A stretch of 53,051 bases of DNA from Phycisphaerales bacterium UBA854 (GTDB lineage: Bacteria; Planctomycetota; Phycisphaerae; Phycisphaerales; SM1A02). The stretch lies in contig DBGM01000040.1 of NCBI GenBank assembly GCA_002295885.1, positions 72,282-125,332 of the forward strand, read 5' to 3'. This document shows, one piece after another, positions 50,766-53,051 of the stretch (position 1 is its first letter; every line of letters begins with the position of its first letter). The position numbers and the translations under genes are program-made. Under the pieces are notes generated by a model. It had not been told where the DNA came from. It was given only the letters and a program-made list of their open reading frames with translations, and ran no database searches.

Positions 50766-50784
50766 TGGATGCATGAGGCATCCA
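50766..50784 (+). promoter_or_regulatory. 7-bp hairpin in the fliW-csrA intergenic region
   Basis: TGGATGC (50766-50772), loop ATGAG, GCATCCA (50778-50784): a perfect stem in the 66-bp gap before csrA, 23 bases from the ATG. The csrA ribosome-binding sequence TTGGAAGGA follows directly. There is no T tract, so it is not a terminator; it could be an RNA element affecting csrA translation. Confidence 0.4.
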
Positions 50785-50806
50785 GAGCACTTGGAAGGAC
50801 CCAGCA

Positions 50807-51091
50807 ATGCTCGTACTTTCACGACACAGAGACGAAACCATCATGATCGGTGACGACACCGAGCTCACCATCATCGACATCAGAGGCGACAAGGTCCGGA
50901 TCGGAATCAAGGCCCCGTCGCATGTGCCGGTGCACCGCAAGGAGGTCTACGACGCCATTCGCCTTGAAAATGAGCAGGCGATGTCGCTTGCGGATCCCGA
51001 TCTCAAGTCCACGATCACCGGGAAGGGGCGGCGCCGGACCGCGGCGAACGGAATCGCCAACCCGGTCGTTCCCCGGTCGGAGACCGCCTGA
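50807..51091 (+). CDS. csrA: carbon storage regulator CsrA
   Basis: A 94-residue post-transcriptional regulator that binds GGA hairpins in mRNA leaders. The core (residues 1-60) is complete: MLVLSRHRDETIMIGDD at the N-terminus with the RNA-binding LSRxxxE strand, ITIIDIRGDKVRIGIKAPSHVPVHRKEVYD, and the second RNA-contact region (Arg of VHRKE). The tail of about 34 residues, Lys/Arg-rich in TGKGRRRTAANG, exceeds the 61-70 residues of well-studied CsrA. It is encoded between fliW and fliC, hence the likely FliW-CsrA-flagellin switch. The ATG follows GGAAGGA. Confidence 0.95.
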   Translation: MLVLSRHRDETIMIGDDTELTIIDIRGDKVRIGIKAPSHVPVHRKEVYDAIRLENEQAMSLADPDLKSTITGKGRRRTAANGIANPVVPRSETA

Positions 51092-51248
51092 TGCCGCCGC
51101 GACGGTCCGATAAGCCGCGAACGGATCCAATCGCCGACCCGCTGGGGGAGGCGTGCGGGCACCTTCGGAGGTTCTCGGACCCCGCGACGTGGGATTCAGT
51201 GCACCGTCACGGCCGCGTCGATAGGTCTACATCGGTCTGCAATCGTAC

Positions 51249-51291
51249 GGGGGGATTCCCCGCGAAGCCGGCAGGCGTCTGGAGCAACGGA
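51249..51291 (+). promoter_or_regulatory. flagellin leader with two GGA CsrA-type sites
   Basis: GGGG (51249-51252), loop GGATT (51253-51257), CCCC (51258-51261) puts GGA in a 5-base loop. The ribosome-binding GGAG (51281-51284) and the sequence ACGGATG over the start codon (51287 on) supply further GGA triplets. The upstream hairpin plus a site at the ribosome-binding region parallels the two CsrA sites of the Bacillus subtilis hag leader. It is inferred, not shown. Confidence 0.55.
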
Positions 51292-52784
51292 TGAACAGCA
51301 TTCACACCAACTACGCGTCGATGATCGCCCAGCGGTCGCTCATGCAGCAGTCCCGGCAGCTGGATCAGGCGTTGACCCGTCTGAGTACGGGACTCAGGAT
51401 CAACCGGGCCTCGGACGATCCCAGCGGACTCATCGCCAGCGAGTCGCATCGATCCGCCCTGGTGGGCATCGAGGCTGCGATGTCGAATGCGGGGCGTGCG
51501 GAGCAGATGCTCAATGCCGCCGATGCCGGACTGCAGGAGATCAACACGCTGCTGCTCGATCTGCAGTCGGTGATCCTCGGAGCCGGAGACGGGAGCGCGG
51601 ATCAGGACGGTGATCCGGCCATCCGTCAGCAGGAGGCCGAAGCCATTCTCGAGGCGATCGACCGGCTTGCCAACGGCACGACCTTCAACGGCCACCAGCT
51701 GCTCAACGGCGACCTCGACTACACGGTGGACGACAAGGACGTCGCCGACATCAAGTGGCTGCAGGTGCACGCGGCCCGACTGGGCCAGGGCGGCGCCTCC
51801 TCCGTACCGGTCGAGATCGATGTGCAGGTCTCCGCGGCCAAGGCGGCGGCGTTCATCGATGTCGACACCACGAACGGTTCGGGCGCGTTCTACAACGGAG
51901 CCGGTGGCTCGGTCACCTTCGAATTCAGCGGTAATCTGGGCGTCCAGCAGTTCACGTTCGCTCCGGGGACGCTCATCAACGACATGGTGGACATCATCAA
52001 CTCCTTCAGCGGCGAGACGGGGGTCGAGGCCTCGGTCAGCGTCGCCAGCGAGTCGATCGTGCTGACATCCACGGAATACGGCAGCGACGCCTTCGTGGAG
52101 GCGAAGGTCATCGAAGGCGAGGACACGGGCATCCTCCACGTGTACGACGCCGATCCGGCCGGCGCCGGCTCGCCCAACGGGCTGCCCGAGTTCCGCGGTG
52201 AAGGACGCGACGCCGAAGTGCTCGTCAACGGAGTCCTCTCCGTTTCGAAGGGGCTCGAGGTGCGATCCATGAACACGCTGGTGGACATGACCTTCCAGAT
52301 CACGGAACTCATGAACCTGAACCAGCGTTCGACCAGCTTCTCGGTCAGCGGTGGCGGCGCCTCGTTCCAGTTCGATGTGGATCCCCAAAGCGATCTGGTG
52401 TCCTCCCTGGGAATCGAGTCGGTCACCACGGGCTCGCTGGGTGGAGCATCCGGAGCCCTGGCCAGTCTTCGTTCGGGCAACTCCGCGAATCTCTTCGACG
52501 GAAACACGGACCTGGCGGAACGCATCGTCTCCGAGGCGATCGATTCGGTCACCATGGCCCGGGCCCGCATCGGGGCCTTCCAACGCTACTCGATCGATTC
52601 GTCGATGCGCAGCCTTCTGATCGCGATGGAGAACACCACCTCGGCCGAATCACAGGTGCGTGACGCGGACATCGCACAGGAGACGGCCTCACTGGCCCAG
52701 GCGCAGATCATTCAGCAGGCTGCGATGTATGCCCTGGGGGTGGCCAACACCCAGCCCGCGACCGTGCTCGCATTGCTTGGTTGA
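51291..52784 (+). CDS. fliC: flagellin
   Basis: A 497-residue flagellin. The N-terminal D0/D1 region has IHTNYASMIAQRSLMQQSRQLDQALTRLSTGLRINRASDDPSGL and continues MSNAGRAEQMLNAADAGLQEINTLLLDLQ. The C-terminal D1/D0 region has RARIGAFQRYSIDSSMRSLLIAMENTTSAESQVRDADIAQETASLAQAQIIQQAAMYALGVANTQPATVLALLG. The variable centre (about residues 165-400) includes modules VTFEFSGNLGVQQFTFAPGTLINDMVDIINSFSGETGVEASVSV like those in FlgK and FlgL. ATG 51291 with GGAG at 51281. The 199 bp before it hold no ORF but do hold the CsrA-type leader. A strong terminator follows. Confidence 0.96.
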   Translation: MNSIHTNYASMIAQRSLMQQSRQLDQALTRLSTGLRINRASDDPSGLIASESHRSALVGIEAAMSNAGRAEQMLNAADAGLQEINTLLLDLQSVILGAGDGSADQDGDPAIRQQEAEAILEAIDRLANGTTFNGHQLLNGDLDYTVDDKDVADIKWLQVHAARLGQGGASSVPVEIDVQVSAAKAAAFIDVDTTNGSGAFYNGAGGSVTFEFSGNLGVQQFTFAPGTLINDMVDIINSFSGETGVEASVSVASESIVLTSTEYGSDAFVEAKVIEGEDTGILHVYDADPAGAGSPNGLPEFRGEGRDAEVLVNGVLSVSKGLEVRSMNTLVDMTFQITELMNLNQRSTSFSVSGGGASFQFDVDPQSDLVSSLGIESVTTGSLGGASGALASLRSGNSANLFDGNTDLAERIVSEAIDSVTMARARIGAFQRYSIDSSMRSLLIAMENTTSAESQVRDADIAQETASLAQAQIIQQAAMYALGVANTQPATVLALLG

Positions 52785-52810
52785 TACAACCAGAACTTCC
52801 CTCTGAATCC

Positions 52811-52849
52811 GGATTGCGGCGGCCCCACCGGGCCGCCGCAATCCATTTT
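52811..52849 (+). terminator. intrinsic terminator after flagellin
   Basis: A 15-bp perfect stem: 52811-52825 (GGATTGCGGCGGCCC) pairs with 52830-52844, with loop CACC and then ATTTT (52845-52849). It lies 26 bases past the fliC stop and is by far the strongest terminator in the window. Confidence 0.92.
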
Positions 52850-52864
52850 CCCGGGGTGGTCTGT

Positions 52865-53051
52865 TTACAGCAGTGAATCCATCAGCTTCTGCAGGCCGCT
52901 GCGGCCGATGGTGCCGCCCTCATCGGGCTGATCGTCCAGGGTCGATCTGTAGAGTCCGCACTGGAAGCAGATGACGTAGTCCACGGTGTGCCCATCGTCC
53001 TGGCAATGGCGAATCCCATGACGGGGGATGAAGCAGCGTCTCGCCTGTGCG
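52865..53051 (-). CDS. hypothetical protein, Cys/His-rich (5' end beyond window)
   Basis: The minus-strand frame is open from the window edge to the stop at 52867-52865, so only the last 62 codons are visible. The visible part reads RRCFIPRHGIRHCQDDGHTVDYVICFQCGLYRS and ends LQKLMDSLL. The CFxPRHG...YVICFxC spacing, with paired Cys and His, resembles small planctomycete proteins in which such residues may bind a metal; I cannot name the family. It converges on flagellin. Confidence 0.55.
   Translation of the reverse strand, partial: AQARRCFIPRHGIRHCQDDGHTVDYVICFQCGLYRSTLDDQPDEGGTIGRSGLQKLMDSLL

Noticed and set aside
51217..51224. GTCGATAG as a sigma-28 -10 element before flagellin
   Set aside because: Six of eight match GCCGATAA, but no TAAA lies at the required upstream distance (CAGT is there).
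1..53051. CRISPR arrays, insertion sequences or prophage
   Set aside because: No regularly spaced identical repeats, transposase or phage genes were seen; strand switches are between ordinary chromosomal genes.

Overview
The window looks like a chromosomal segment of a Planctomycetota bacterium, most likely of the class Phycisphaerae. The evidence is: high G+C with ATG, GTG and TTG starts; a PVC-type membrane-bound dehydrogenase at the left edge; several secreted proteins that end in dockerin-like repeats (GDxxGDGxVGVDDLL..W) and carry Cys-rich 'GACC' repeats; a PEP-CTERM-like protein ending VPGPAAL...RSRRRR; and an ECF sigma factor coupled to a Ser/Thr kinase with a TPR tail. No plasmid, phage, IS element, CRISPR, tRNA or rRNA was seen. 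The content is housekeeping plus flagellar and envelope functions.

Layout. 1-1563 (-): truncated PVC dehydrogenase. 1781-6691 (+): phosphate block phoB, phoR, phoU-like (DUF47) and pit, with 11-bp-spaced TGAAC repeats (candidate Pho boxes) ahead of phoB and of phoU-pit. 6664-8502 (-): cstA. 8911-11175 (+): secreted S9 peptidase. 11194-12618 (-): Tat-exported PhoX/DUF839 phosphatase. 12729-13631 (+): lipid/diacylglycerol kinase. 13749-14858 (+): secreted Cys-rich/dockerin protein. 14861-18042 (-): Ser/Thr kinase and ECF sigma factor. 18071-19177 (-): pheA. 19237-20595 (+): MFS transporter. 20725-22380 (+): exported peptidylarginine-deiminase-family protein with dockerin tail. 22426-27111: small membrane protein, ytoQ, greA, glycosylasparaginase, ATP-grasp enzyme, second MFS. 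27217-29488: secreted Cys-rich/dockerin protein and PEP-CTERM-like protein.

29616-33886 (-): translationally coupled cell-wall/division operon murC-murB-ddl-ftsQ (a remnant of the dcw cluster), divergent from an NtrC-type sigma-54 activator (33964-35340). Then a fatty-acid desaturase, a small dockerin-tagged secreted protein, a four-gene pseudopilin operon (37277-40384, -), two LptF/LptG-type permeases (40642-43417) and a parvulin-like lipoprotein (43423-44418, -).

44534-52784 (+): flagellar block flgI-flgJ-flgN-flgK-flgL-fliW-csrA-fliC. It is preceded by a near-consensus sigma-54 promoter and closed by a 15-bp-stem intrinsic terminator. The leaders of fliW and fliC carry hairpins that present GGA in the loop, as expected of CsrA targets, so the FliW-CsrA-flagellin switch is probably encoded complete within about 2.5 kb.

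Points most worth a second look: the CsrA-type leaders; the Pho-box-like operators with matched -10 spacing; the sigma-54 promoter plus unpaired NtrC regulator; a shared dockerin-like tag on four unrelated exported proteins, including a deiminase; a FlgL twice the usual length with three internal repeats; and convergent gene pairs that end on shared or almost touching stop codons with no room for a terminator.
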